DNA from: an uncultured Clostridium sp.
GTDB lineage: Bacteria; Bacillota; Clostridia; Clostridiales; Clostridiaceae
Assembly (NCBI GenBank): GCA_934746015.1
Contig: CAKVEW010000041.1
Span: 1-27,417, forward strand
Direction of reading: 5' to 3'
Length of the DNA: 27,417 bases
Shown here in pieces: positions 8,745 to 18,041 of this stretch. The notes under the pieces are model-generated. The model was not told the origin of the DNA. It did no database searches and saw nothing but the letters and a program-made list of their open reading frames with translations. Within the stretch, counting starts at the first letter, position 1, and the number at the start of each line of letters is the position of its first letter. Both the position numbers and the translations under genes were made by a program.

Positions 8745-11700
8745 TTATCCTATAGAAAATAAATTTAAGATATCTTCATCACTTAAGGCATTTATATTTG
8801 ATGCTTCCATATCATTATCGATTATCTTTTCAATTAACTTTCTTTTTTCATCTTGAAGTTCTACTATTTTTTCTTCAATAGTATTCTTTGAAATCAGCTT
8901 TATAACTTCAACAATATTCTTTTGGCCAAATCTATGTGCTCTGTCAGTTGCTTGATCTTCAACCGCTGGATTCCACCAAGGGTCAAAGTGAATAACTATA
9001 TCTGCAGAAGTTAAGTTTAACCCAGTTCCTCCTGCTTTTAAGCTTATTAAGAATACTGAATTATTTCCATTATTAAATTCATCTATTAAATGAATTCTTT
9101 TTTCTGATGGTATACTTCCATCTAAATAGCTATAAGTTATTTTTTCATGTTCTAATTTCTTAGATATATTCTTTAGAACAGAGGTAAATTGTGAAAATAC
9201 AAGGATTTTATGTCCCTCTTCTATTCCTTGATTTAATAATTCAATTAAAGAATCTATTTTTCCACTACTACCTATATAATCATTTATTAATACAGATGGA
9301 TCTAAGCATATTTGCCTTAATTTTGTTATATAAGATAATATTTCAATTTTACTATTGTTTAATTCATCATCTTTAACTTTCTTTTCAATTAGATTTTTAG
9401 CATAATCAGCATATATGCCATATACCTTTTCCTGTTCTTCAGACATTGAAACTAAAAGTTTTTTTTCAATTTTTAATGGCAATTCCTTTATTACATCCTT
9501 TTTATATCGTCTTAATATAAAAGGCTTTATTAACATATTTAATTCTTCTAAAACTTCATTTGATTCATGCAATTTTTTATAATATCTAACGCTAAATCTC
9601 TTTTCATCAAATAAATAACCTGGCATTATAAAATCAAAAATTGACCATAATTCTAAAACTGAATTCTCTATTGGTGTACCTGTTAATGCAAATTTTCTAT
9701 TAGCGTTTATTTTCTTTACAGATAAAGCATTTTGAGAATTAGCATTTTTAATATACTGAGCTTCATCTATAAAGCAGTAATCAAAATTAATGTTGCTATA
9801 TAAATCTAAATCTCTTTTTAAAATATTATAAGTTGTTATTATAACATCATATTCACTAATATTATTTAATATATTTAATCTTTCATCCTTTGTTCCATTA
9901 AGAACTACCCATTTAATGCTAGGAGCAAACTTTTCAATTTCATTACTCCAATTATAAATTAACGATGTAGGTGCAACTATTAGCGTCTTTGATGGAAGGG
10001 TTGATAAAATAAAAGTAATAGCTTGTATAGTTTTACCAAGTCCCATTTCATCTCCTAATATTCCTCCAAAGCCCAAGTAATCCATTGTTTTTAACCAATT
10101 AAAGCCTTCTTTTTGATAAGCTCTTAAATTAGCATTTAATGCTAAAGGCTCTTTAAAATTGATTTTCTTAATATCCTTAATCTTCTTTTGAATCTTTGTT
10201 AGTTCATTTTTGCCTTTTATGTATCTTAAATTATTATCTTTAATAAAATCATTTATAAATATTGATTTATTTTTACTAAATATTAATTTATCCTCTTCTA
10301 TTTCATTATCAATAGAAAGTACATCTAATAATTTCAAGAAATTCCTAAGCTCTATTTCTTCTAAATCTAAGTATTCACCATTTTTCAGTTTAAAATATTT
10401 TAGATTATCTTTAAAAGCTAATAAGATACTTTTTACTTCATCATTAGAAATATCCGCAATTTTAAATTTAAATTCTAGATAATCATATTTTCCTGCTTCT
10501 ATTTGACCTACTATATTTTTATTATTCACTTGCTTGATTATCTTAAAGTTCTCTGAATAGAAAACATCTCCAACTTCTTGTAATTTAACAATATCATTCT
10601 TAAAGAAATTAAATATATAATCATCTCCAAGCAATAAGTAAAATTTATCTCCTGAGGCTTCAAAGCCTAATGATCTTAAAAAGGATAATACTTCAGATTC
10701 CTTATTTAAATCTCTATAAATAATTTTTTCTTTATATTCATGGAAAATATTAAACTCATGCTCTCCATATTTTACTTTTAAAACTAATGTAATATCCTTA
10801 TTCACCTTATCAAAATAAAAGCAGAACTTAACATCTTCCTTAACTATTTTTTCTTTTATTTTCTTGTTTATTTTTACGTAATCAGATAAAGTATATAACT
10901 TTGGTAATAAATTAGATAATATTCTCAATTCATCTTCTTTATTTAGAGAAATAGAATTAGTACCATCAAAAGCCTTTAGATATTTAGATATATTATAACA
11001 ATAATCAAAGCTAGGAAGATAAATACTACTTCCATATAAGAATATAGTATTCTTTTTATCTATTATTTCTGGTAATCCGTCTTCTATAGTTAATATATAT
11101 TCATTACTTAATTCTTTTAAAGTAAACTGTATATTAGGCTTATCATAAATTATTTCCGTCTCTACAGGCCTATAGAAGAAACCTTCATTTAGGTACACTC
11201 TATTTTTAGAAATAATATCAAAAAACTCTCTTAATAGAAAATCTGGTATTAATAATGTTTTACCATCTATAAATTTATCTTGTCTTCTTACAAAATTTAA
11301 TTGTAAGTTTTCAACATCTTTTATCTTTTCAATTAAGTTTATAATTTTATTTTCTTTTATCCCTAGCCTTTGATTCCTTAAATCAAAAATAAAATCTTTG
11401 CCATATTTAATAGGAATTCTATTATTTATAGATATTAATAGCTGATTAATATCCTTAACTACATAGGATTTATTTGATGATAGTCCCTTTAAACCTATTT
11501 TAAATTCAGCAGTTATATTATTTTTAATTCCTATTCTATTAATATAAACTTCTAACTTTATTTCTTCCTTATTATCTTCCTCTAATAATGAATTTAAAAT
11601 ATTATCATTAGATTTAAAAACTTTTTTATTTTCCAGATTATTTTCAAATCTCTCTTTAATATCCTTATCATTGTTTAATTTCTCTAAAAAATCATAAAAT

Positions 11701-11996
11701 GTTGCAGCTAAATGCTTGCAAATATAATTATCTTTTCGAAATTCATTTTTTTCATAATCATCGCATGTACAATAAGTTGATATTAAAGTTTTACTTTTCA
11801 CATCTAATTCAATATTATTATTATATGTACTAAAATAATCCTCTGATAAAACTTCTGAATTAATATGTACTAATCCTTCATCATAATACATTTTAAAATT
11901 TGAAATTAAATCATTTTCTATAATTTTTCTACTAGCTAATATATTTTTTTCAGATATATATCTTTTATTCTTTTTTAATAATATTTCTTTAATCAT
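8745..11996 (-). CDS. SNF2-family DEAD/DEAH helicase with N-terminal SWIM zinc finger
   Basis: A 1083-residue bacterial SNF2-type ATPase. Near the N-terminus is a SWIM zinc finger, C76-x-C78 with C93-x-H95. A long middle part resembles the bacterial SNF2-associated region. The SF2 motor then shows motif I GDEMGLGKT (about 645-655), motif II DEAQ (about 742), motif III LTGTPIENS and the helicase-C end with QATDRAHRFGQ (about 1010-1020). Such proteins translocate on double-stranded DNA; their cellular role in Firmicutes is largely unknown. The start chosen is the ATG at 11996, five bases after AAGGTGAG. A longer in-frame version would begin inside the upstream terminator and lacks a binding site. 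It is monocistronic: terminators lie on both sides. Confidence 0.93.
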   Translation of the reverse strand: MIKEILLKKNKRYISEKNILASRKIIENDLISNFKMYYDEGLVHINSEVLSEDYFSTYNNNIELDVKSKTLISTYCTCDDYEKNEFRKDNYICKHLAATFYDFLEKLNNDKDIKERFENNLENKKVFKSNDNILNSLLEEDNKEEIKLEVYINRIGIKNNITAEFKIGLKGLSSNKSYVVKDINQLLISINNRIPIKYGKDFIFDLRNQRLGIKENKIINLIEKIKDVENLQLNFVRRQDKFIDGKTLLIPDFLLREFFDIISKNRVYLNEGFFYRPVETEIIYDKPNIQFTLKELSNEYILTIEDGLPEIIDKKNTIFLYGSSIYLPSFDYCYNISKYLKAFDGTNSISLNKEDELRILSNLLPKLYTLSDYVKINKKIKEKIVKEDVKFCFYFDKVNKDITLVLKVKYGEHEFNIFHEYKEKIIYRDLNKESEVLSFLRSLGFEASGDKFYLLLGDDYIFNFFKNDIVKLQEVGDVFYSENFKIIKQVNNKNIVGQIEAGKYDYLEFKFKIADISNDEVKSILLAFKDNLKYFKLKNGEYLDLEEIELRNFLKLLDVLSIDNEIEEDKLIFSKNKSIFINDFIKDNNLRYIKGKNELTKIQKKIKDIKKINFKEPLALNANLRAYQKEGFNWLKTMDYLGFGGILGDEMGLGKTIQAITFILSTLPSKTLIVAPTSLIYNWSNEIEKFAPSIKWVVLNGTKDERLNILNNISEYDVIITTYNILKRDLDLYSNINFDYCFIDEAQYIKNANSQNALSVKKINANRKFALTGTPIENSVLELWSIFDFIMPGYLFDEKRFSVRYYKKLHESNEVLEELNMLIKPFILRRYKKDVIKELPLKIEKKLLVSMSEEQEKVYGIYADYAKNLIEKKVKDDELNNSKIEILSYITKLRQICLDPSVLINDYIGSSGKIDSLIELLNQGIEEGHKILVFSQFTSVLKNISKKLEHEKITYSYLDGSIPSEKRIHLIDEFNNGNNSVFLISLKAGGTGLNLTSADIVIHFDPWWNPAVEDQATDRAHRFGQKNIVEVIKLISKNTIEEKIVELQDEKRKLIEKIIDNDMEASNINALSDEDILNLFSIG

Positions 11997-12026
11997 ATTA
12001 CTCACCTTAAAAAACAGTATTCTTTT

Positions 12027-12055
12027 ATTATAACAAAAAGAAGTGGTTTTATCCA
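12027..12055 (-). promoter_or_regulatory. Candidate helicase promoter embedded in the upstream terminator
   Basis: On the minus strand a perfect TATAAT (12027-12032) lies 17 bases from TGGATA (12050-12055), a 4/6 match to the -35 consensus. The -35 falls within the loop and stem of the terminator at 12031-12060, so the same DNA would end one transcript and start the next. The leader would be only about 25 bases. Confidence 0.5.
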
Positions 12056-12060
12056 CTTCT
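12031..12060 (-). terminator. Terminator of the SAM methyltransferase gene
   Basis: AGAAGTGG (12039-12046) and CCACTTCT (12053-12060) form a perfect 8-bp stem with a 6-base loop. TTTTTGTTA follows the core stem on the minus strand. It begins 11 bases after the methyltransferase stop codon. Confidence 0.85.
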
Positions 12061-12071
12061 TAAATATTTCT

Positions 12072-12854
12072 TTATATTGGCTTTTCTCCATAGAAAAAAA
12101 ATTTTATAATCATAATAGAAGAATAACTTAAGTCAAAAAATTCATTATAATCTTTTAATAGCTCACCTAATTTAGGGTTATTTTCTAAGCCTTTATCAAA
12201 ATTATATCTAAAATTTTCTTTTCCTAAAATATCACTATGATTAATCACTGATTCAATATTTAGATTTTTAAATTTAAGTAATCTTAATAATGTTAGTATA
12301 CTTCTCCCTATATCTCTATTACCATTTAATGATGATTGATACTTAGCTAAGTCTAAATTTAAATTATTAATTAAATCGCTTTTGGGGAATGTGGCTCCCC
12401 ATAACTCACTATCTACATCGATTATGATTACTTTTCCTCCAGGTTTTAATACTCTATAAATCTCTTTTAAAGCTGCTATTGGTTCCTTCAAATGCTGAAA
12501 TACAAATCTAGCTATTATTGTATCAAAATATCCATCAGGAATTGAACTATTTCCTATATCATCATTTAAAAAAGTGACTCTTTTTTTATAATCTTTCTTT
12601 AACATGTCATTTGAAAAATTAAGTAAGGTTTCATCAATATCTAGTGAAACCATTTCTGAATCAATAAAATTATCCAATAAAATTTTTGTATAAAACCCTG
12701 GTCCACTCCCAACTTCTAAAATTAGATCATTATCCTTTACCCCTAGATTCCTAAGCATTCTTACTTCTCTATCAGATCCTAGATTAGCTTGTTTTTCTAG
12801 TCTTTTCATTTCTCTTTGAAAGCCAATTTGTTTATAAATATCACTATACGGCAT
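12072..12854 (-). CDS. Class I SAM-dependent methyltransferase
   Basis: A 260-residue cytoplasmic methyltransferase of the UbiE/methyltransf_11 type. Motif I is ILEVGSGPGFYTKIL (45-59). A SLDIDETLL acidic loop follows. The FDTIIARFVFQHLKEP segment and RVLKPGGKVIIIDVD (near 135-150) complete the Rossmann-like fold. The substrate cannot be read from the sequence; relatives act on small molecules, quinones or lipids. AGGAG lies six bases before the ATG. It lies downstream of the terminator of the ABC permease operon and has its own terminator, so it is probably a single-gene unit. The 90 bases upstream are AT-rich with TATACT/TATATT-like hexamers, but I could not choose a convincing -35. Confidence 0.85.
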   Translation of the reverse strand: MPYSDIYKQIGFQREMKRLEKQANLGSDREVRMLRNLGVKDNDLILEVGSGPGFYTKILLDNFIDSEMVSLDIDETLLNFSNDMLKKDYKKRVTFLNDDIGNSSIPDGYFDTIIARFVFQHLKEPIAALKEIYRVLKPGGKVIIIDVDSELWGATFPKSDLINNLNLDLAKYQSSLNGNRDIGRSILTLLRLLKFKNLNIESVINHSDILGKENFRYNFDKGLENNPKLGELLKDYNEFFDLSYSSIMIIKFFFYGEKPI

Positions 12855-12944
12855 TATTTTCTCCTATGAATATTTATTTAATATAGTATATACTTATAAT
12901 TGACTTTTGTTCTAATAAAGATGTCATATTCAATAATGTAGAAT

Positions 12945-12996
12945 AAAAAAATGCACCTCCAAATGTTAGATATCATATCTAACATTTGGGATGCAC
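12945..12996 (-). terminator. Very strong terminator of the lipid kinase-ABC transporter operon
   Basis: CCAAATGTTAGATAT (12959-12973) and ATATCTAACATTTGG (12975-12989) are perfect inverted repeats of 15 bases around one base, so at least 14 pairs can form. An outer TGCA/TGCA pair (12952-12955 and 12992-12995) extends the stem through a small bulge. Seven T residues follow on the minus strand. It begins about 20 bases after the permease stop codon. Confidence 0.93.
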
Positions 12997-13016
12997 TTCA
13001 CTTAGACAGCTCCAAG

Positions 13017-16000
13017 TTAATCTACTGATTTCAATGATTCTACCATTTTAACTTTTTTAAGCTTATAGAACATTACTATATTAACTAAAACAGCAAAAAC
13101 TACTGTTAATAAAGCTGAAAAGATGTAACTTAGTAAATCTATATTTCTTCCAAACATCAAATTATCTATTTCAACAGTGAACATTATAAACCTATGAAGT
13201 AGTATACCTAAACCCCATCCAAATAAGATACCAAAAATGGTTAGGATAACATTTTCTCGATAAATGTATGCTGAAACTTCTTTATCATAGAAACCTAATA
13301 CTTTTATAGTTGCAATTTCTCTAATTCTTTCACTAATATTTACATTAGTTAAATTGTATAATACAGTAAATGCTAATGCTCCAGCAGAAACTATAATTAC
13401 TATTATTACATAGTTTAGGCTCTTTATCATATTATCAAAATTTTCTCTTATACTATCGTTAAATGATACTCCATTTACTACTTCTTTTTCCATGATACTC
13501 ATGGAAAAATCATCTTTATTTTCAAGGCTTTCTGTTTTAGCTATAATAGAATTATATGCAGCATCCTTATCAAATACTTCTTTATAATACTTAGGCGAAA
13601 TATAAGCATAATTAAATGTATAGTTCTCAGAAATTCCAGAAACAATCATAGAATATTCTTTATTGTTTACTTTAATTTTTATCTCTTCACCAACTTTAAC
13701 TTTAGCCTGCTTAGCAGCTTTTTCAGTCAATATAATTCCACTATCACTTAATTTTAATTTTTCCTTTGTGGATCTATTAACAAAATTTATAAAGTCGCTA
13801 ACTTTAGATATATCTTCAGGAACTATTACATAAATATCCTTCTCTGTATCTCCAGTCCTTATCTTTCCACTTTCTGAAGAAAGCATAAGTAATTCATTTA
13901 TTTCTTTTGAATTTTTTAGTTCATCTTTTAATTCATTTTTTTCTAATTTACTTATATCTTTATCAATGTTAATGGTTAAATTGTATTTAAATATATTACC
14001 AAATTGTTTATCTACAATTGTTTTAATTGAATCTTTAATCCCAAATCCCGTAAGAAGTAACGCTGTGCAACCAGCTATTCCAAAAACAGTCATAAAGAAT
14101 CTTTTCTTATATCTAAATATGTTTCTAACAGTAACCTTCCCTATAAAACTTAATCTGTTCCATATAAATCCAACTCTTTCAATTAAAATTCTCTTTCCTT
14201 CTTTAGGGGCCTTAGGCCTCATTAACATCGCTGGGGTTTCAACTAATTCTTTATAACAAGCTAGTACTGAAGAAATTGTAGTTACAGCTACGGAAATCAT
14301 AGTTATTATAATTGCTATAGGTATATTAAATTCAAGTTTCACCTTTGGTAAAGTGTACATTATTCCATAAGCATCAAAAATAACTATTGGAAAAACTGTA
14401 TATCCTACTGCAATACCCACTATGCTTCCTAGAAAACTTGCAGTAAATGAATAAACAATATATTTTGATGCAATTTTATATTTAGAGTATCCTAATCCCT
14501 TTAATGTTCCTATATTTACTCTTTGTTCATCTACCATCCTAGTCATTGTAGTTAAGCAAACTAAGGCAGCTACTAAAAAGAAAAACACCGGGAATACCTT
14601 AGCTAGCTTATCTATACTATCAGCATTATTCTTATAATCAACATAAGAATAATGACTATTTCTATCTAATACATACCAACTTGGTTCTTCTATAGCTTTT
14701 ATATCATTTTCAGCTTTTATAATCTTTGCCTCTGCTGATGCTATTTCCTTATCGAATTTATCTTTAGAATCTTCATATTCTTTTTTTCCATTTGCTAGTT
14801 CTATTTTCCCATTTTCTAAATCTAATTTTGCATTTGCAAATTGACTTTCAGCTTCACTTTTACTACTTTCTAATTTTGCTTTATTTTCCTTTAATAAAGC
14901 TTCTGCATTATTTAATTCATTTTCTTTAACTCTAATTTCTTCTTCTGCTTGTCGTATTTTTTGTTCTGCACTTGTTATTTCATTATTTATATATGAAATT
15001 CCTTTATTAAGTTCATCTCTTGTTTTGTATAATACATTTAATTCATTTTTTATTTGATTTTTTTCTTCTTCTGATAAGTTATCATTTTTTAATGAATTTT
15101 CTTTTTCTAAAATTCTATTATCTAAATCTTTTTTATTATTTTCTAAGGTCTTTAAGGTCTCTTTACCTGTATTTATAATGCTTTCTGCATTTGCCTTTTC
15201 TTCATTTAGTGTTTTCTTTCCAGCTTCCAATTGTGCTTTACCACTATCAATTTTATATTGACCTAATGATATTTCATTTTCAGCTTGAATTATGGTAAGT
15301 TTATAATCTGTTTCCTTTTTAAATAATTCATCTTCACCAGTTTTTATAGCCTCTTCTGCTTCATCTAATTGCTTCTTTGCATCATTAAGCTTTTCCTCAC
15401 CATTTTTCTTTTCTTCATTTAGCTTATTCTTACTTTCAGATAATTTCTTATTTGCCTCATTAAGTATTTCTTCATATCTTATTCCTGCTCTGTCATTACC
15501 TAAAGATTCTAATGATATTTTTACTGTATCCACAAAATCAAAATATTTATCAGAATAGCTATTTAGTTCTTTAGCTCCATTTACAGTTACATAAGTTTCA
15601 GTATATGCTGGTATTTTAAAATTATCTAAAGGAACTACTACATAGCTTGAAACCCTACCGCTTCCTATATTGGCTGTACCTTTTTCACTAGATAAATAAT
15701 AAGGAGTCTGTACTTTACCAACAATCTCATATTCAGTATTTTCTAAGCTTTCACTTAAATCCTCATTATTTCCTGATTCTAATTTAATCTTACTACCAAT
15801 AGATAATTCTAAATTATTAATTTTTCCTTGTTCTATTACACATTCATTAGGGTTCTCTGGTAACCTTCCTTCTACTAAAGTATACTTATTAACATAATTA
15901 CTATTATTTAATGGTATCCCCATTACCTTAATAACTAATTCTGATGCCCCAACCTTTGTCACTGTATCTAAAGAATAAGTTGAAAATACATCATCTACAC

Positions 16001-16250
16001 CATCTACTTTTTTTATTTCTTCAATATCTTCATCAGTAAATCCTAATGTAGAATATATAGTTAAATCCATAAAATTATTATCATCATAATATTTATCAGC
16101 TGTAGCTTTCATGTCTATTGGAGCTACTTTTATACCTGAAAAAAATGCCACCCCTAAAGCAATAATTGCAAAAATAGAAAAAAATCTTCCTTTTGATTTT
16201 TTAATATCTCTTAAAACATCTTTGAAAAATGCATTTTTCATTTTTACCAT
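13017..16250 (-). CDS. Large FtsX-type ABC transporter permease with extracytoplasmic coiled coil
   Basis: A 1077-residue membrane protein of the FtsX/MacB permease superfamily. TM1 lies at about 22-40. A first extracytoplasmic domain follows (about 45-260), then a very long Lys/Glu/Ala-rich coiled coil (about 261-522) with repeated AxxxLxxGKxxL-like units, then the short motif PSWYVLDRN (523-531). A four-helix FtsX unit begins near 550. A second FtsX domain has segments near RFFMTVFGIAGCTALLLTGF and three C-terminal helices. The start ATG overlaps the ABC ATPase stop by 7 bases, with AAAGGA five bases upstream, so translation is coupled. Such permeases are typically mechanotransmission transporters rather than classic importers. 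The substrate is unknown; the partner lipid kinase hints at envelope or lipid function. Confidence 0.9.
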   Translation of the reverse strand: MVKMKNAFFKDVLRDIKKSKGRFFSIFAIIALGVAFFSGIKVAPIDMKATADKYYDDNNFMDLTIYSTLGFTDEDIEEIKKVDGVDDVFSTYSLDTVTKVGASELVIKVMGIPLNNSNYVNKYTLVEGRLPENPNECVIEQGKINNLELSIGSKIKLESGNNEDLSESLENTEYEIVGKVQTPYYLSSEKGTANIGSGRVSSYVVVPLDNFKIPAYTETYVTVNGAKELNSYSDKYFDFVDTVKISLESLGNDRAGIRYEEILNEANKKLSESKNKLNEEKKNGEEKLNDAKKQLDEAEEAIKTGEDELFKKETDYKLTIIQAENEISLGQYKIDSGKAQLEAGKKTLNEEKANAESIINTGKETLKTLENNKKDLDNRILEKENSLKNDNLSEEEKNQIKNELNVLYKTRDELNKGISYINNEITSAEQKIRQAEEEIRVKENELNNAEALLKENKAKLESSKSEAESQFANAKLDLENGKIELANGKKEYEDSKDKFDKEIASAEAKIIKAENDIKAIEEPSWYVLDRNSHYSYVDYKNNADSIDKLAKVFPVFFFLVAALVCLTTMTRMVDEQRVNIGTLKGLGYSKYKIASKYIVYSFTASFLGSIVGIAVGYTVFPIVIFDAYGIMYTLPKVKLEFNIPIAIIITMISVAVTTISSVLACYKELVETPAMLMRPKAPKEGKRILIERVGFIWNRLSFIGKVTVRNIFRYKKRFFMTVFGIAGCTALLLTGFGIKDSIKTIVDKQFGNIFKYNLTINIDKDISKLEKNELKDELKNSKEINELLMLSSESGKIRTGDTEKDIYVIVPEDISKVSDFINFVNRSTKEKLKLSDSGIILTEKAAKQAKVKVGEEIKIKVNNKEYSMIVSGISENYTFNYAYISPKYYKEVFDKDAAYNSIIAKTESLENKDDFSMSIMEKEVVNGVSFNDSIRENFDNMIKSLNYVIIVIIVSAGALAFTVLYNLTNVNISERIREIATIKVLGFYDKEVSAYIYRENVILTIFGILFGWGLGILLHRFIMFTVEIDNLMFGRNIDLLSYIFSALLTVVFAVLVNIVMFYKLKKVKMVESLKSVD

Positions 16251-16948
16251 TCAATCCTTTCTACTGGAGTTGGATTGTCATTTAAAGTTATACTTTCAAT
16301 CATACCATTTTTAACCTTTATTACTTTATCTCCCATAGGTGTTAATGCAAGATTATGTGTAATGATAATAACTGTCATATTATGTTCTCTACATGTATCT
16401 TGTAATAATTTTAATATTGCCTTACCTGTATTATAATCTAATGCTCCTGTTGGTTCATCACAAAGTAACAACTTAGGATTCTTTGCTAATGCTCTAGCTA
16501 TAGCAACCCTTTGCTGTTCTCCACCAGATAATTGAGAAGGAAAATTATTTTTTCTTTCTTCTAAGCCTACTGCTTCTAAAACTTCTGATGGATTAAGAGG
16601 ATTTTTGCAAATCTGCGTGGCTAATTCAACATTTTCTAAAGCAGTTAGATTTTGAACTAAATTATAAAACTGAAAAACGAATCCAATATCAAATCTTCTA
16701 TAGGAAATTAGATCTTTCTCTGTGTAACTGCTTATTATATTATTATCAACAATAATTTTTCCACTACTTAGAGTATCCATTCCCCCCAATATGTTTAATA
16801 TTGTACTTTTACCAGCTCCACTAGCACCTGCAACAATTACAAATTCTCCTTTTTCTATTTGAAAAGATACTCCTCTTAAAGCATCAATATCAACTTCTCC
16901 CATTTTATAAGTCTTTTTTACATCTTTAAATTCTATAAAGCTACTCAA
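16244..16948 (-). CDS. ABC transporter ATP-binding protein (MacB/LolD type)
   Basis: A 234-residue cytoplasmic ATPase that would power the adjacent FtsX-type permease. Walker A is GASGAGKST (41-49), the Q-loop is FQFYNL near 92-97, the signature is LSGGEQQ (140-146), and Walker B with D-loop is [12 protein letters not shown] near 160-171, followed by the IITHN switch histidine. This pattern and length match the LolD/MacB subfamily. The start codon is TTG at 16946-16948, seven bases after GAGG; no ATG is available at a suitable distance. Its end overlaps the permease start by 7 bases, and the lipid kinase gene ends only 24 bases upstream, so the three genes look like one operon. Confidence 0.95.
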   Translation of the reverse strand: MSSFIEFKDVKKTYKMGEVDIDALRGVSFQIEKGEFVIVAGASGAGKSTILNILGGMDTLSSGKIIVDNNIISSYTEKDLISYRRFDIGFVFQFYNLVQNLTALENVELATQICKNPLNPSEVLEAVGLEERKNNFPSQLSGGEQQRVAIARALAKNPKLLLCDEPTGALDYNTGKAILKLLQDTCREHNMTVIIITHNLALTPMGDKVIKVKNGMIESITLNDNPTPVERIEW

Positions 16949-16972
16949 ATTTATACCTCACTCCTATTAAAA

Positions 16973-17902
16973 TTAGCAAATTATTTCTTTATGTGGAACT
17001 AAAAAATTTACTGCTTTTTTTTCCAAAGTAATATCTATATTTTTTTCTACTAATATTTCTCCATCAATACATACGGTGAAATCTTTTTTAGATTTAATAT
17101 CAATAGATCTACATTTTTTATAAATGAAATATTCCTTCATTTCTTCGTTGTCTAGATGTTCTCCTCTTTTAAATACATTAATTAATTTAATTAGTTTTAA
17201 TCTAGATACCTTTTTAAAAATGCAAACATCTATTAGGCCATCATCTATTTTAGCCAAAGGTGCACCTTTATAACCTCCACCATATGTCATTCCATTAGCA
17301 ACAACACATAGTAGGAAATCTCCTTTTATTATTTCTTCATCATCAATTAATATCTCCAAATTAGAATACATTTTATGTAATAAAGAATAGAATACAGAAA
17401 TAGTATAGGCACCTTGTCCACTTATTAATGGAAATTTTTTGAACTTATTCATATTTTCTGCAACCTTGGCATCAAAGCCTATATTACATAGGTTAACAGA
17501 ATACTTATCATTAACTTTTAACAAGTCAATCTCTTCTTCTTGGAATTCTATTTGTTTTTCAATATCAAAAAAATTACTCTTTGAACTAAAGTTATTTACA
17601 AAATCATTTCCAGTTCCATAAGGGATTACTGAAGCACTAGCATTTTTATATCCAATCAAGCCATTAACTACTTCATTAAGTGTGCCATCTCCACCACATG
17701 CATAAAATCTTAAGTTTCCTTTTTCAGTTTTACATATATTTTCTGTAAAAGTAGTTGCATCATTTTTCCCTTTAGTAATATAAATTCTGTATTCATCACT
17801 CTTTCCATTAAAAGCTTTTCTTACTTCATTACTTATCCTTTCAGAAACATCTATTTTCCCTGCTTCAGGATTTATTATAAAAAAGTGTTTAGTTTCTGTC
17901 AT
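16973..17902 (-). CDS. Diacylglycerol kinase-family lipid kinase (YegS/DgkB type)
   Basis: A 309-residue soluble lipid kinase of the DAGK-catalytic family. The nucleotide-binding signature GGDGTLNEVVNGL is at 70-82 and the substrate/metal segment PYGTGNDF at 94-101. The N-terminal FIINPEAG and a C-terminal beta-rich half are also as in the family. DgkB-type members phosphorylate diacylglycerol to phosphatidic acid for lipid recycling in Gram-positive bacteria; YegS/BmrU relatives may use other lipids, so the exact substrate is open. The ATG at 17902 follows AAGGAGAAGG by nine bases. It is the first gene of a probable operon with the ABC ATPase (24 bases on) and the coiled-coil permease. Confidence 0.9.
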   Translation of the reverse strand: MTETKHFFIINPEAGKIDVSERISNEVRKAFNGKSDEYRIYITKGKNDATTFTENICKTEKGNLRFYACGGDGTLNEVVNGLIGYKNASASVIPYGTGNDFVNNFSSKSNFFDIEKQIEFQEEEIDLLKVNDKYSVNLCNIGFDAKVAENMNKFKKFPLISGQGAYTISVFYSLLHKMYSNLEILIDDEEIIKGDFLLCVVANGMTYGGGYKGAPLAKIDDGLIDVCIFKKVSRLKLIKLINVFKRGEHLDNEEMKEYFIYKKCRSIDIKSKKDFTVCIDGEILVEKNIDITLEKKAVNFLVPHKEIIC

Positions 17903-17995
17903 AGGTTTTATCCTTCTCCTTCATTTAAGTATTATTTAGAATTAGTATAATAAGAAATATTTATCATTAATTTAATTTTATTCTAAATAACAAAT

Positions 17996-18032
17996 AATAG
18001 CTATACCTAATATAGTTATAGATATAGCTATT
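17996..18032 (-). terminator. Terminator after the dehydratase-like gene
   Basis: AATAGCTATA (17996-18005) and TATAGCTATT (18023-18032) form a 10-bp stem with a 17-base loop, followed by ATTTGTTATTT on the minus strand. The stem is AT-rich with two G-C pairs, so strength is moderate. It begins 10 bases after the stop codon. A candidate -10 (TATACT) for the next gene lies nearby, without a good -35. Confidence 0.65.
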
Positions 18033-18041
18033 TATAAATAT

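Noticed and set aside
8745..12854. SNF2 helicase next to a methyltransferase considered as a DISARM-like or restriction-type defence system.
   Set aside because: The methyltransferase resembles small-molecule/UbiE-type enzymes without DNA methylase motifs, a terminator separates the two genes, and no nuclease, PLD or DUF1998 gene is present.
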